Below are positions 8,450 to 17,036 of a stretch of 64,000 nt of DNA, piece after piece. The DNA comes from Desulfuromonas soudanensis. GTDB taxonomy: Bacteria; Desulfobacterota; Desulfuromonadia; Desulfuromonadales; WTL. Positions within the stretch are counted from its first letter, which is position 1, and each line of letters begins with the position of its first letter. Under the pieces are notes generated by a model. That model saw nothing but the letters and a program-made list of their open reading frames with translations, was not told the DNA's origin and ran no database searches. Made by a program: the position numbers and the translations under genes. Location: contig NZ_CP010802.1 of assembly GCF_001278055.1 (NCBI RefSeq), positions 930,001 through 994,000 of the forward strand, in the 5' to 3' direction.

Positions 8450-9415
8450 ATGAAAATTGTCGTACTCGACGGTTACACCCTCAATCCCGGGGACCTCGAC
8501 TGGTCGGAGCTTGAGAGCCTCGGCGCGCTCCGGGTCCACGAACGGACGCCGAAGGATCTCCTCCTTGACCGGGCCTCGGAAGCGGAGATCCTTCTCACCA
8601 ACAAGGTCGTTCTGGGAAGCGAGGAAGTGGCGCAGCTGGCCCAGCTGCGCTACATCGGCGTCCTGGCCACCGGCTACAACGTGGTCGACACCGCCGCCGC
8701 CCGAAAGCGCGGGATCCTGGTCACCAACGTCCCAGCCTACAGCACCGCCTCCGTGGCGCAGATGGTCTTCTCCCTCCTCCTCGAGCTCTCCCAGCAGGTC
8801 GGCCACCATGCCGCCCGGGTGCGCGAGGGTTTATGGTCGCACTCTCCGGACTTCTGCTTCTGGGAACGGCCGCTGGTCGAGCTCGACGCCCTCACCCTGG
8901 GGATTGTCGGCTTCGGGGCCATCGGTCGCCGGGTCGCCCTCCTCGGGCGCGCCTTCGGCATGGAGGTGCTGGTGCATACCAGCCATCCTGAGAAGTACCG
9001 GGGGAATCCGGAAGGGGAAGGAGTGAGATTTGTCGGCCTCGACGAACTCTTTGCCGCCTGCGACGCGGTCAGTCTCCACTGTCCCCTGAACGAAGGGACA
9101 AAAGGGATGGTCGATGCCCGCCGCCTCGCGCTGATGAAGCCGACCTCTTATCTCATCAATACCGGGCGCGGGGCGCTGGTCGACGAGGGGGCCCTGGCCG
9201 CCGCCCTCAACGCCGGGGGGATCGCCGGAGCGGGGCTCGATGTCCTGTCGACGGAGCCGCCCCCCGCCTCCAACCCCCTGCTCCAGGCGAAAAACTGCTG
9301 CATCACCCCGCACATCGCCTGGGCGACCCGGGCGGCACGGTCGCGCTTGATGGCCACCGCCGTCGCCAATGTCGGCGCCTTTCTCGCCGGAAAACCGCAG
9401 AACGTTGTGAACTGA
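8450..9415 (+). CDS. D-2-hydroxyacid dehydrogenase (glycerate dehydrogenase-like)
   Basis: The ATG at 8450 follows AAGGAGGG. The 321-residue protein is a full-length D-2-hydroxyacid dehydrogenase. The NAD-binding loop GIVGFGAIGRRVALLGRAFG is clear, and the catalytic triad is present: Arg in INTGRGALVDE, Glu in DVLSTEPPP, and His in TPHIAWAT. The sequence type (YNVVDTAAARKRGI, VTNVPAYST) matches glycerate dehydrogenase/hydroxypyruvate reductase. It would interconvert hydroxypyruvate and D-glycerate using NAD(P)H. Confidence 0.9.
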   Translation: MKIVVLDGYTLNPGDLDWSELESLGALRVHERTPKDLLLDRASEAEILLTNKVVLGSEEVAQLAQLRYIGVLATGYNVVDTAAARKRGILVTNVPAYSTASVAQMVFSLLLELSQQVGHHAARVREGLWSHSPDFCFWERPLVELDALTLGIVGFGAIGRRVALLGRAFGMEVLVHTSHPEKYRGNPEGEGVRFVGLDELFAACDAVSLHCPLNEGTKGMVDARRLALMKPTSYLINTGRGALVDEGALAAALNAGGIAGAGLDVLSTEPPPASNPLLQAKNCCITPHIAWATRAARSRLMATAVANVGAFLAGKPQNVVN

Positions 9416-9463
9416 GGTCCCGGTTCCTCCGCCAAGGATTCGGAGTAAATAGTTAAGGAAATG

Positions 9464-9496
9464 AAAAAGGCGGCCTTGGCGGGCCGCCTTTTTTTA
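9464..9496. terminator. Bidirectional terminator
   Basis: AAAAAGGCGGCC and GGCCGCCTTTTT form a 12-bp stem between convergent genes, and its T run overlaps the stop codon of the leftward gene. Confidence 0.85.
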
Positions 9497-9976
9497 ATCG
9501 GTATTTTTTTCCGGTCCCCCGGGATGAAGGAGGAGTTTTTCTACCGCGGCGCGGCGGTAAGCGAAGATGCGCTGCAGCTGTTTTTCCACCAGCGGCAGGG
9601 CGACCTCGCCGAGGGGGAGGCGCGGCAGGCGGTAGTGGACCTCATCCTCGATGAGGGTGCCGCCGTCGGCGGTGTCGCTGAAGGTGTGGGTATGAATCCA
9701 CTGCCGGTACGGACCGGATCGCTGTTCGTCGACGAAGAAGTCCGGGGGCGACCAGGCGGTGATTTCACTCGTCCAGTTGAAGGGGACACCGAAGAGATGA
9801 AGCCGGTAGGAGATCAATGCCCCCGGGCACATGATGATCGGCAGCGGCGAAAGGATTGCGAAGTCGAGTTCGGGCGGGGTGATCCGGCCGAGGTTGGCGG
9901 CGTCGGCAAAGAAGGCGAAGACCTCCGGGCGCGGCAGCGGCAGGGTCAGGGAGTCGCGGAGGATGTGTTCGGGCAT
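9494..9976 (-). CDS. SRPBCC/START-like ligand-binding protein
   Basis: The 160-residue protein shows the helix-grip pattern of the polyketide cyclase/dehydrase family: LPLPRPEVFAFFADAANLGRITPPEL at the N-terminus and a glycine-poor beta sheet leading to PFNWTSEITAWSPPDFFVDEQ. Such cytosolic proteins bind hydrophobic ligands. The start at 9976 places an internal GGGAGG as ribosome site; the ATG five codons earlier would bury it in the coding region. It is 33 bases from the next upstream gene. Confidence 0.82.
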   Translation of the reverse strand: MPEHILRDSLTLPLPRPEVFAFFADAANLGRITPPELDFAILSPLPIIMCPGALISYRLHLFGVPFNWTSEITAWSPPDFFVDEQRSGPYRQWIHTHTFSDTADGGTLIEDEVHYRLPRLPLGEVALPLVEKQLQRIFAYRRAAVEKLLLHPGGPEKNTD

Positions 9977-10009
9977 GGGACCTCCCTTCATCGTTGCGTC
10001 CTGCTGCCG

Positions 10010-10414
10010 TTACCGGCGGAGACCCTGGTCCTCGCACCATTGGCGGAGCAGCGTCTCGATCCGCTGACTCTCGAAGACCTGCCAGCTCTCCAGCAGGTGC
10101 TGGCGGCGCAGCAGATCCTTGACATTGCGGAAGGCGCCGGAGCGGGCAAAGAGGGCTTCGACGCGGGTCAACTCCGCCGGGCAACGACTCCGGATAAATT
10201 CCAGCACCAGGGCCTTGCCCGGATCGAGGTCCTGGCGGTGGGGGATGGTCCGGTAGTCGGGGTTCGTTTCAAAACCGTCCGGGCGCTCGTCGTAACCGGC
10301 CTTGAAGGAGGCGAGGAAGACCTCCCCTGTGGTGCGGCGGACGACGGCGCTCCGTTCGCCGGGGGGGGCGTCGCTTACAAAGTGAAAGGCGTCGTCGACG
10401 GTGTCGTAGGCCAT
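10010..10414 (-). CDS. UPF0158 family protein
   Basis: From the ATG at 10414, preceded by CGGAG, the 134-residue product has the UPF0158 layout: AYDTVDDAFHFVSDAPPGER, a strand with RTTGEVFL, the IPHRQDLD segment and a C-terminal GAFRNVKDLLRRQHLLESWQVFE helix pair. The open frame extends upstream but without a convincing start. The family's function is unknown. It is probably cotranscribed with the downstream START-like gene. Confidence 0.75.
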   Translation of the reverse strand: MAYDTVDDAFHFVSDAPPGERSAVVRRTTGEVFLASFKAGYDERPDGFETNPDYRTIPHRQDLDPGKALVLEFIRSRCPAELTRVEALFARSGAFRNVKDLLRRQHLLESWQVFESQRIETLLRQWCEDQGLRR

Positions 10415-10617
10415 GGGGCTCCGGGGGGATTCGGCAAGGGGTCTGTTGCTCCTTACGACCCAGTGTCGAGGAGCCTGTCGGACGATACGGGCCAGCTCAT
10501 GGAAAGTCCTACAGACTCCTAGCATATATGAACCGTTTTCGGAAAGCTTTTAATGCCTCGCCGACGGGGCCTGGCGGTTCACGGTCCGACCTCCTGGCGC
10601 CGTCTCTCCGATTGACC

Positions 10618-11082
10618 TCAGGGGGCGGGGACGAGGACCAGATCGAATACGGCCTCGGCGCTCCCCGGTCTCGGATAGTGCTGGGTGGTCAGCTCGGCAA
10701 AGCCCGGCGCCGTAACCGAGAGATGGATGTGTGGCGGCCGGCTGCCGTAGGGGCCGGGGAAGTGGCTTTCGAAGAAATAGCGCCCGTTCTGGTTCGCGAA
10801 GAGGGTCGCCCGCCAGCGGTCGTCGTAACGGCCGTCCGTTCCGGTCGTCCACACCTCGATTTTCGCCCCGGCGACAGGCGCGCAGTCGGCGGCCGACCTG
10901 ACTTCCCCCAGAAGCAGATATCCTGTACCGATCTTGTTGCGCACCGGCGCGCCCGCCCGGTAAAACGGCCCCTCGGCATCCGGCGGGGTCGGCAGGCATC
11001 GGTATGGCTCCCCGGCGCCGGTAACCGACGCCATCAGGGTGAGGGCCAGGATGGTCAGAAGGGGCGAAATCTTTCGTGTCAT
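10618..11082 (-). CDS. Exported intradiol dioxygenase-like protein
   Basis: The 154-residue product has a Sec signal peptide (residues 1-23) and then a beta fold of the intradiol ring-cleavage dioxygenase type, as in protocatechuate 3,4-dioxygenase. The PYGSRPPHIHLSV segment retains a Tyr and the two His used as iron ligands in the family, and PTPPDAEGPFYR is the usual entry motif. At this short length and with export it is a stand-alone catalytic domain rather than a classical catechol enzyme; the substrate is unknown. Confidence 0.8.
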   Translation of the reverse strand: MTRKISPLLTILALTLMASVTGAGEPYRCLPTPPDAEGPFYRAGAPVRNKIGTGYLLLGEVRSAADCAPVAGAKIEVWTTGTDGRYDDRWRATLFANQNGRYFFESHFPGPYGSRPPHIHLSVTAPGFAELTTQHYPRPGSAEAVFDLVLVPAP

Positions 11083-11174
11083 GCCGGAAGTATATCACCG
11101 CAATGGGGCATGTTTTGCCCTGAATGCCGGACAAATACCTGATTCGCCCCGGGGGGGAGGACGGAGTTCAGAAA

Positions 11175-11206
11175 AAAAGGGCCGGTCCTTCCGGACCGGC
11201 CCTTTT
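11175..11206 (-). terminator. Terminator of the large cytochrome gene
   Basis: AAAAGGGCCGGTCC with a TTCC loop and its exact complement forms a 14-bp stem ending in T residues, 24 bases past the cytochrome stop. Confidence 0.88.
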
Positions 11207-11230
11207 CCTGGACACCCTTGGGTGCGTGGA

Positions 11231-14155
11231 TTACCAGGTTTCGCTGCCGTGGCAGCCGGCGGTGCGGCAGGTGCCGCTGGAATAGCTCAGCGAGCTCTTG
11301 ATGGTGGCGGCCGGCGATTGTTCGAAGGAGATGGTGCTCAAATCGCCGAAGTGGCCGTTGGCGAGCTTGCCGGCGTCGTGGCAGACGAGACAGTCGTAGT
11401 TCTTGTCGACGGCGTGCTTGCGGTGCTCTCCGGAGGTGTAGCCGTTGTACTGGCCGGTGCCGTAGGCGTGACAGCTCTTGCACTGGGTGCTGCTGTTGAG
11501 GGTGCCGAGGGTCCAGTCCGGGGTCGTCTGTCCGCCGTGGCAGCGGAGGTTGGAGCAGGTGCTGCCGTTGCCGCCGGCGGTGCCGCTCTTGGCGTTCCAG
11601 GTGGCCGGGAAGGCGAGGTCGATCCCGCCGTTGTGGCCGGCGCCGCTGTGGCAGACGGCACAGTCGGTGCCGACCTGGGCCAGGGCGGTATGCACGCCGT
11701 GGGCGCCGACATCCGGCGGCTGGCCGTGGCAGGAGTTGCAGGAGCCGGCATAGGGGTCGCCGGCCTGGAAGGTGTTGAGCCATCCGGCGAGATTGCCGAC
11801 CTCCTCGACGATCAGGCTGATGCCGTTGTGGCCGCCATTAAGCCTGGTGGTCGCACCGCTGCCGTTGCCGGCGATGTCCGGGGCGCTGCCGGTGGCGTCG
11901 AAACCGTTGACCTTGTGGCAGGCGGCGCACTCGGCGTCGTAGATGTCCTGGCCGAGGCGGGCGACGACGGGAGGGGGCGCGGGGTTGAAGGTGTCGAGCC
12001 AGTTGGTGAGATTGACCAGCTCGCCGGTGGTGACGCTGCCGCCGTGGCCGCTGCCAACCTTGGTGGTGGCGAGGCTCCCCTGGCCGGCAAGGTCGACGTT
12101 GCCGCTGGCATCATAGCCGTAGAGCTTGTGGCAGCCGGCGCAGTTCTCGCTGTACACCGTGACGCCGTTGCGATCGACCACCGGCGGCGGTGCCGGGGTC
12201 CAGGTGTTGAGCCAGGCGGCGAGGTTCTGCTGTTCCTCGCCGGAGACCGTGCCGCCGTGGCCGGCGGCGAGTTTGTTCAGGGCTGCATTTCCAAGGCTCG
12301 CCAGGTCGATGTTGCCGTCGGCATCGTAGCCGAAAATCTTATGGCAGGCGGCGCAGTTCTGGTTGTAGAGGGTGGCGCCGTCGCGAGCCACCACCGGGGG
12401 CGGGGGGGAGCTGAAGGTGTCGAGCCAGGTGGCCAGCCCCGTCAGCTCGACCGTCGAAACCGTGCCGCCATGGCCGGCGGCAACCTTGGTCACCGCCGTG
12501 TTGCCGAGACCGGCAAGATCGATGGCGCCGCTGGCGTCAAAGCCGCTGAGCATGTGACAGGCGGCGCAGATGTCGTTGTAGACGGTTTCGGCGCTGCGCG
12601 GCACAACCGGCGGCGGGGTGCTGCCGAAGGTGTCGGCAAAGTCGGCCAGTGCGGTCAGCTCGGAGGAGCTCAGCGTTTTTCCCATGTGGCCGTTCTGAAT
12701 CTTGGTGACGATTAGGCTCCCCCTGGCGGCGAGATCGATGGCTCCTGCCGAGTCGTGGCTCCCCAGGGCATGGCAGCTTGCGCACTCCAGATTGTAGACC
12801 TCGCTGCCGGTGCGCTCGGGGGTCGGTGTGGGCGGTGTGGTCACCGCCGGCAGGGCGGCGGCGATCAGGGCGATCTGCTCGGCGTTCAGCGTCAGGTACC
12901 CCATGCCGCCGGCGTTGGCGGCGATGGCGGCGGCGATGGAGTCGGCATTTCGGGCGCTGATGTCCGTGGTGTCGAGGCTGCCGTGGCACCCCTGGCACTC
13001 GGCGGAGTAAAGGGCGCTGCCGGTTAAAGGGGTAGGGGGAGGCTCGGTCGGTGCGGCGGCGTCAAGGTAGGCCGCCAGGGCGAGGAGTTCGCCGGCGCTC
13101 AGGGATTGCCCCTTGTGGCTGGAGCCGTTGTCGAATTTGCCGGTCAGGAGGGCGCCGTCGCCGGCGAGGTCCATCATGCCGCTGCCGGTGCCGAGGGTGT
13201 GACACCCCTGGCAATTGGCAGTAAAGAGGCTCTCGGCTCCGGTTCCGGGGAGGGTGCCGCCGAGGCGGGCGGCACACATGCTGCGGGCGAGGGTGTGCAG
13301 TTCGGCGGCAGCGGAGCTGCTCATCTGGTAAAAACGCTCCGCCGAGATCGAGCCGCTGCCGGCGGCAAGATCCTGGCGGATCTGCGCCACCACGGTGCGC
13401 TGCACTTCGACTGCGGCCGCGGCCAGGTCGTCAAAGGTGAAGGGGGCGCCGAGTTCGCCGGAGATCGTGGCGGCCATGGCCTGGAAGCCTGCGGCGTTGA
13501 GGGTTTCGACGCTCAGGGCCACGCAGTCGACGAGTCTGACGGCGTTCTGCTCCTCGCCGGCGTAATCGAAATCGTTGAGAGCCATAAAGAGGGTATTGAC
13601 CGCCATGTTGGCGCGCAGGCCGCGGAGCTGGGCGTTGCTCAGTTCGCCGGTGGCGCCGAAGAGGTCCTTCATCGGATCGCTGGTGAGTTCGGCAACCTCA
13701 ATGCCGCTGAGGCCCGCGGAGGCGAGGAGGGCAATGACCTCGGTCTCGCTCATGCCGTTGGCCAGAAGTGTGGTCAGAGGCGAAACCACCGCGTTTTCGG
13801 CGTCGCCGGCGTGCACGCGGCGCTTGAGCATCCCCGTATAGGGAGCGTTGCCGTGCATGCCGCGGGTCGAGCTCTTGAGGCGGATAATCGACTCTTCCTG
13901 CACCGGGTTGGCGAAGGAGAAGCGACCGCGACTGTCGCTGGCGGTGGAGCTGCTTTGCAGGATGTGGGTGCCGTCGGAGGAGACCTCTTCGAAGCGGGCG
14001 CCGACGATGTAGGGGTCGACGGCGACCCCGGCGCTGACCGCGGTGGCGGGAGCGCCTGCGGCCGTGTCGGAGGACCCTCCGCCGCTGCCGCAGGCGGTCA
14101 GCACCCCTGTCAGCAGAAGGATTGGGAGCCACAGAAACTGTTTTGCTTTTTTCAT
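11231..14155 (-). CDS. Large multihaem c-type cytochrome lipoprotein
   Basis: This 974-residue protein begins with a lipoprotein signal (LLTGVLTAC). Residues to about 290 have no haem and resemble the N-terminal domain of other Geobacter-type lipoproteins. Then follow seven repeats of about 70 residues, each with one CXXCH near its start (CQGCH, CQGCH, CASCH, CAACH, CAACH, CAGCH, CAACH) and a GHGG or GHMG His loop. The C-terminal part has four more CXXCH (CNSCH, CAVCH, CKSCH, CLVCH) and two CX4CH (CSNLRCH, CRTAGCH), the Geobacter CxxxxCH/CxxCH domain. It would lie in the outer membrane or periplasm as an electron conduit. Confidence 0.92.
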   Translation of the reverse strand: MKKAKQFLWLPILLLTGVLTACGSGGGSSDTAAGAPATAVSAGVAVDPYIVGARFEEVSSDGTHILQSSSTASDSRGRFSFANPVQEESIIRLKSSTRGMHGNAPYTGMLKRRVHAGDAENAVVSPLTTLLANGMSETEVIALLASAGLSGIEVAELTSDPMKDLFGATGELSNAQLRGLRANMAVNTLFMALNDFDYAGEEQNAVRLVDCVALSVETLNAAGFQAMAATISGELGAPFTFDDLAAAAVEVQRTVVAQIRQDLAAGSGSISAERFYQMSSSAAAELHTLARSMCAARLGGTLPGTGAESLFTANCQGCHTLGTGSGMMDLAGDGALLTGKFDNGSSHKGQSLSAGELLALAAYLDAAAPTEPPPTPLTGSALYSAECQGCHGSLDTTDISARNADSIAAAIAANAGGMGYLTLNAEQIALIAAALPAVTTPPTPTPERTGSEVYNLECASCHALGSHDSAGAIDLAARGSLIVTKIQNGHMGKTLSSSELTALADFADTFGSTPPPVVPRSAETVYNDICAACHMLSGFDASGAIDLAGLGNTAVTKVAAGHGGTVSTVELTGLATWLDTFSSPPPPVVARDGATLYNQNCAACHKIFGYDADGNIDLASLGNAALNKLAAGHGGTVSGEEQQNLAAWLNTWTPAPPPVVDRNGVTVYSENCAGCHKLYGYDASGNVDLAGQGSLATTKVGSGHGGSVTTGELVNLTNWLDTFNPAPPPVVARLGQDIYDAECAACHKVNGFDATGSAPDIAGNGSGATTRLNGGHNGISLIVEEVGNLAGWLNTFQAGDPYAGSCNSCHGQPPDVGAHGVHTALAQVGTDCAVCHSGAGHNGGIDLAFPATWNAKSGTAGGNGSTCSNLRCHGGQTTPDWTLGTLNSSTQCKSCHAYGTGQYNGYTSGEHRKHAVDKNYDCLVCHDAGKLANGHFGDLSTISFEQSPAATIKSSLSYSSGTCRTAGCHGSETW

Positions 14156-14596
14156 TTGGTTTCTCCTTTTGGACGCACGTCGGCTACAACCGGAAATTTG
14201 TCCGGTTTGACGGGCGTCTGAAATGTTGTCGCGGAGGTGGTCCCCACGCCCCGGCGGATGGAATCTGCGGGATCGTGAAAGCGGACCGGAAGATCGTTGA
14301 TTGAAAAGGGATTTAGCTTTGCTGAACTCCTGGATTGCGCCGCCGGGCGCAACGGAAAGATGTTGAAGTGTCGTGAGCGGTTAATGCATATCCTTTGCCA
14401 ACTTCGATGTTTTTTCCTTCAAAGAAAGCCAACCTGCCGGAATTCCAGAAAGGAGTCTGGCCGGCCAGGGGGAGGGGAGGGGCGCCGGGACGGGGAGGTG
14501 TGGCGAATTTGTTACACAGGTGTACGGGGGGCTTGCAGGTGACTACAGGCGCACTTCTTCCCTGTGGAAATGCGCAGTCTGATTCCCCGCCGACAA
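14156..14596. other. Intergenic region upstream of the cytochrome gene
   Basis: No gene is supported in these 441 bases. The part next to the cytochrome start contains a hairpin (AACCGGA with TCCGGTT, about 14189-14210) and AAAGGAG as its ribosome site, so this is the promoter and leader of the leftward cytochrome. I looked for the conserved sequence of c-di-GMP-I/cGAMP riboswitches and did not see it. Confidence 0.5.
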
Positions 14597-15472
14597 CTAC
14601 AGCCCCTGCAGAGGTCCCTGCATCGCCAGCATTCCGAGGGAGGTTACTGCCAGAAGGAAAAGAAAAGCGCCTCCCATGGCGACCCGTTTCATGGGCGAGA
14701 CGTCGTAGTACCGGGCCCGCTCGGTTTTCGATTTTTTGAAGGAGGTATAGATCTGGACGCTTCCGAGGATCAGGATCAGGGCGATGATCGGCGACCAGGT
14801 CAGATAGAAGAGGGCGATGGCTCCCAGCAGCCCCAGCACCCAGAGTTTGGGGCTGATGACGCCGATGATCCGTCCGCCATCGAGGGGGGAAATGGGGAGG
14901 AGGTTGAAGAGGTTGAGAAGGAAGCCGCTCGAGGCCAGGGCGTACCAGAAGAGATTTCCCGTCGCCAGGCCGATACCGACGCAGGCGATGGCGCCGAGTG
15001 TGCCGAGGAGCGGACCGCCGTAGGCCGCCACCGCTTCGACAAAGGCGTTCTTCGGCATCTGCTTCATGACGATGTGCGCGCCCACAAAGGGGATGAACAT
15101 CGGCGCCGATGCCTGGATCCCCATGAGGCGCAGCGCCAGAACATGTCCCATCTCATGGATAAAGATCAGCACCACAAACCCCGCCGCAAACGACCACCCC
15201 CAGAACATGGCATAGGCCCAGATGCTCACCAGCATGCTGAGGAAGGTCTTGAACTTGCCGATCTGCAGGATCAGCCCCAGGTACTTCAATTTTCCGAAGA
15301 GGAAGAAGAGCACCAGGCCGATCGATCCGAACTTGCGCAGCCCCCCTCCGGAACGCACCGGTTCTTCACCGCTATTGTCGGAGATTGCCCCTCTCCCGGC
15401 GTCCCGGGATCCTTCTTCCTCCCATGGGGAGAGCTCAAGGGCTGTTTCCTGGTCTCGTTGGTTTTCCTGCAT
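14597..15472 (-). CDS. M50 site-2-type membrane metalloprotease
   Basis: The 291-residue protein has a hydrophilic N-terminal 45 residues, then six or so membrane segments. The zinc site HEMGH lies at residues 106-110 within a membrane helix and the third ligand motif LLPISPLDGGRIIG lies near residue 200. This is the S2P/FtsH-independent rhomboid-unrelated M50 fold that cleaves within membranes. No PDZ domain is seen. The HEXXH and DG elements are both intact, so it should be active. Its target is unknown. Confidence 0.88.
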   Translation of the reverse strand: MQENQRDQETALELSPWEEEGSRDAGRGAISDNSGEEPVRSGGGLRKFGSIGLVLFFLFGKLKYLGLILQIGKFKTFLSMLVSIWAYAMFWGWSFAAGFVVLIFIHEMGHVLALRLMGIQASAPMFIPFVGAHIVMKQMPKNAFVEAVAAYGGPLLGTLGAIACVGIGLATGNLFWYALASSGFLLNLFNLLPISPLDGGRIIGVISPKLWVLGLLGAIALFYLTWSPIIALILILGSVQIYTSFKKSKTERARYYDVSPMKRVAMGGAFLFLLAVTSLGMLAMQGPLQGL

Positions 15473-15701
15473 CGGGAATCCTGGGAAGGAAGGAGCGGTC
15501 GTTGTCGTTGCTCGTCACGCTATCATTTAATAATCGGCAGATCCATCAAAATACCCCAACCGGGCGACCGGAAGTTTTCCGCAACAACCTGGATCTCTGT
15601 TATAGTTTGCCGATTGGGTCGCTGCCGGGTCGGCCGGTGCGGCATCCACTCAATGCCCCATCCTTGGGTGGACATTTCAGGGACAAACCGGGGAGGATGT
15701 T

Positions 15702-16514
15702 ATGGCGGTGCAGGGAAGAGACAAAGTAAAGTCATTGAATAGTGAAAAGAAACTGATCCGTGCGGGTCGGGGTTTGCTTTTGCTGGTTGCCGGGGTGATG
15801 CTGCTGAGCGGCTGCGTTTCCAAGGGGCGTTTCGAAACGGTGGTCAAGGAACGGGACAGCGCCCTGGCGGAAATGGACAGCACCGCCGCCGAGCGGGACG
15901 CCCTGGTCGCCGAAAGGGATCTGCTGGCCGCCGAGCGCAGCGATCTCATCAAGGGGATGGGGGATCTGAATCAGCAGGTTGAAGAGGTGGCCGCCCAAAA
16001 GGCCCAAGCGGCAAAGGAAGCGGAACTGGCGCGGGCCGAATTGGCCAGTCAGCAGGCGGTCTTTGACAGCCTGGAGCAGACCTTTGCCAAAGAGCAGCAG
16101 CAGAATCAGGTGAAGATCGAGATGTTGAAGTCGGGGGTCAAGGTCAACCTCGACAATGAGATCCTCTTTCCTTCCGGGTCGTCGATGCTGAATGAAACCG
16201 GGGTCGACGTGCTGAAAAGAGCGGCTGCCGAATTGAAAAAGAGTCCTTATCAGACCCTGATTGCCGGCTACACCGACAACGTCCCGATCAGCGGCAAATT
16301 GCTCGAGCGCTACCCCAGCAACTGGGAGTTGGCCGGTGCGCGGGCAGCCAGCGTCGTCCGGCTCCTCGAAGAAGAAGGGGTGCCGAGTGCCCAGATGCTG
16401 GCGATCTCCTTCGGCGAGAACAGCCCGGTGGACTCCAACGACACCCCGGAAGGGCGCAAGAAAAACCGCCGGATCGAAATCCTTCTGCGCCCGGTGGCGA
16501 TCCAGATGCGCTAG
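15702..16514 (+). CDS. OmpA-family peptidoglycan-binding lipoprotein
   Basis: The 270-residue protein has a lipobox (LLSGC near residue 35), a coiled coil of heptads rich in Glu, Ala and Arg (residues 45-125), and a C-terminal OmpA domain with YTDNVPISGKLLERYPSNWELAGARA and NRRIEI. The NWELAGARA form is shared with MotB-like OmpA domains. It would tether the outer or inner membrane to the cell wall. It is monocistronic with its own terminator. Confidence 0.9.
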   Translation: MAVQGRDKVKSLNSEKKLIRAGRGLLLLVAGVMLLSGCVSKGRFETVVKERDSALAEMDSTAAERDALVAERDLLAAERSDLIKGMGDLNQQVEEVAAQKAQAAKEAELARAELASQQAVFDSLEQTFAKEQQQNQVKIEMLKSGVKVNLDNEILFPSGSSMLNETGVDVLKRAAAELKKSPYQTLIAGYTDNVPISGKLLERYPSNWELAGARAASVVRLLEEEGVPSAQMLAISFGENSPVDSNDTPEGRKKNRRIEILLRPVAIQMR

Positions 16515-16553
16515 GTTCTCCTGGTCCGAATCTTTCGGAAAATACGTTTGAAC

Positions 16554-16589
16554 GACAAAGGGCGACCCTGCAGGGGGTCGCCCTTTGTC
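16554..16589. terminator. Terminator of the OmpA lipoprotein gene
   Basis: GACAAAGGGCGACCC pairs perfectly with its complement over 15 bp; it may also serve the TRL-like gene coming from the right. Confidence 0.85.
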
Positions 16590-16637
16590 GCTTCTGATCT
16601 GTTCAAGGCTCTTTCGGCTTGTCCGGTGCCGCCGCGG

Positions 16638-16994
16638 TCAATGAACCCTCGCCTCCGAGTGGCGATATTCCCCTGCGGTTCGGCCGTAAACATGGACGGT
16701 GTACTGCCGCCAAAGACCCAATAAAATCGAAAAAATTTCCAGGTCGGCGTATTCCGCCGACTCCATCCCGGATCTTTTTGCTATCTCGCCGATGGCATTG
16801 GTGTCCCAGGCGAGGTCGATGGAGGGAGAAATCAGCGGGATCTGGAAGCGCTTGATGTCTCCCTTGTTGCCGCCGAGAGGCTGAGGTGTCTGATGGAGAT
16901 TTATATCCAGTGGCTCCACGGTGTGGGTATACAGCAACCCGCGGCTGCACCCGGGGAGAAAGAGGAGCAGGATGAGGGCCATTGGCCACCGGAG
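16638..16994 (-). pseudogene. TRL-like lipoprotein gene, 3' part, split by the prophage
   Basis: Read leftward, this carries all but the first codons of a TRL-like lipoprotein: RWPMALILLLFLPGC is a signal and lipobox, and the C-terminal YADLEIFSILLGLWRQYTVHVYG matches the TRL family ending. The frame runs open upstream to base 16994 with no start codon except an internal ATG at 16982. The missing start and ribosome site lie at 57094-57117, beyond the prophage. Joined, they give a 123-residue protein. The internal ATG could still permit translation, but with a weak signal lacking basic residues. Confidence 0.85.
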
Positions 16995-17036
16995 TGAGGG
17001 GGGATGATAAACGGAAGTAACGAGAATTGCGAAAAC
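16995..17036 (+). repeat. Left terminal transposase-binding end
   Basis: It begins TGAGGGG and carries ATTGCGAAAACT at 17026-17037. The same box sits at the same 31-base offset in the right end in inverted orientation. Confidence 0.75.

Noticed and set aside
11039-12715. 558-residue forward frame opposite the large cytochrome
   Set aside because: It mirrors the cytochrome repeats and has no own ribosome site or known motif.
11800-13250. Regularly repeated DNA that might suggest a CRISPR array
   Set aside because: The periodicity is coding, from tandem mono-haem modules with about 210-base repeats, not short identical repeats with spacers.
14156-14350. c-di-GMP or cGAMP riboswitch before the large cytochrome
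   Set aside because: The conserved core was not found in the leader; only a simple hairpin is present.
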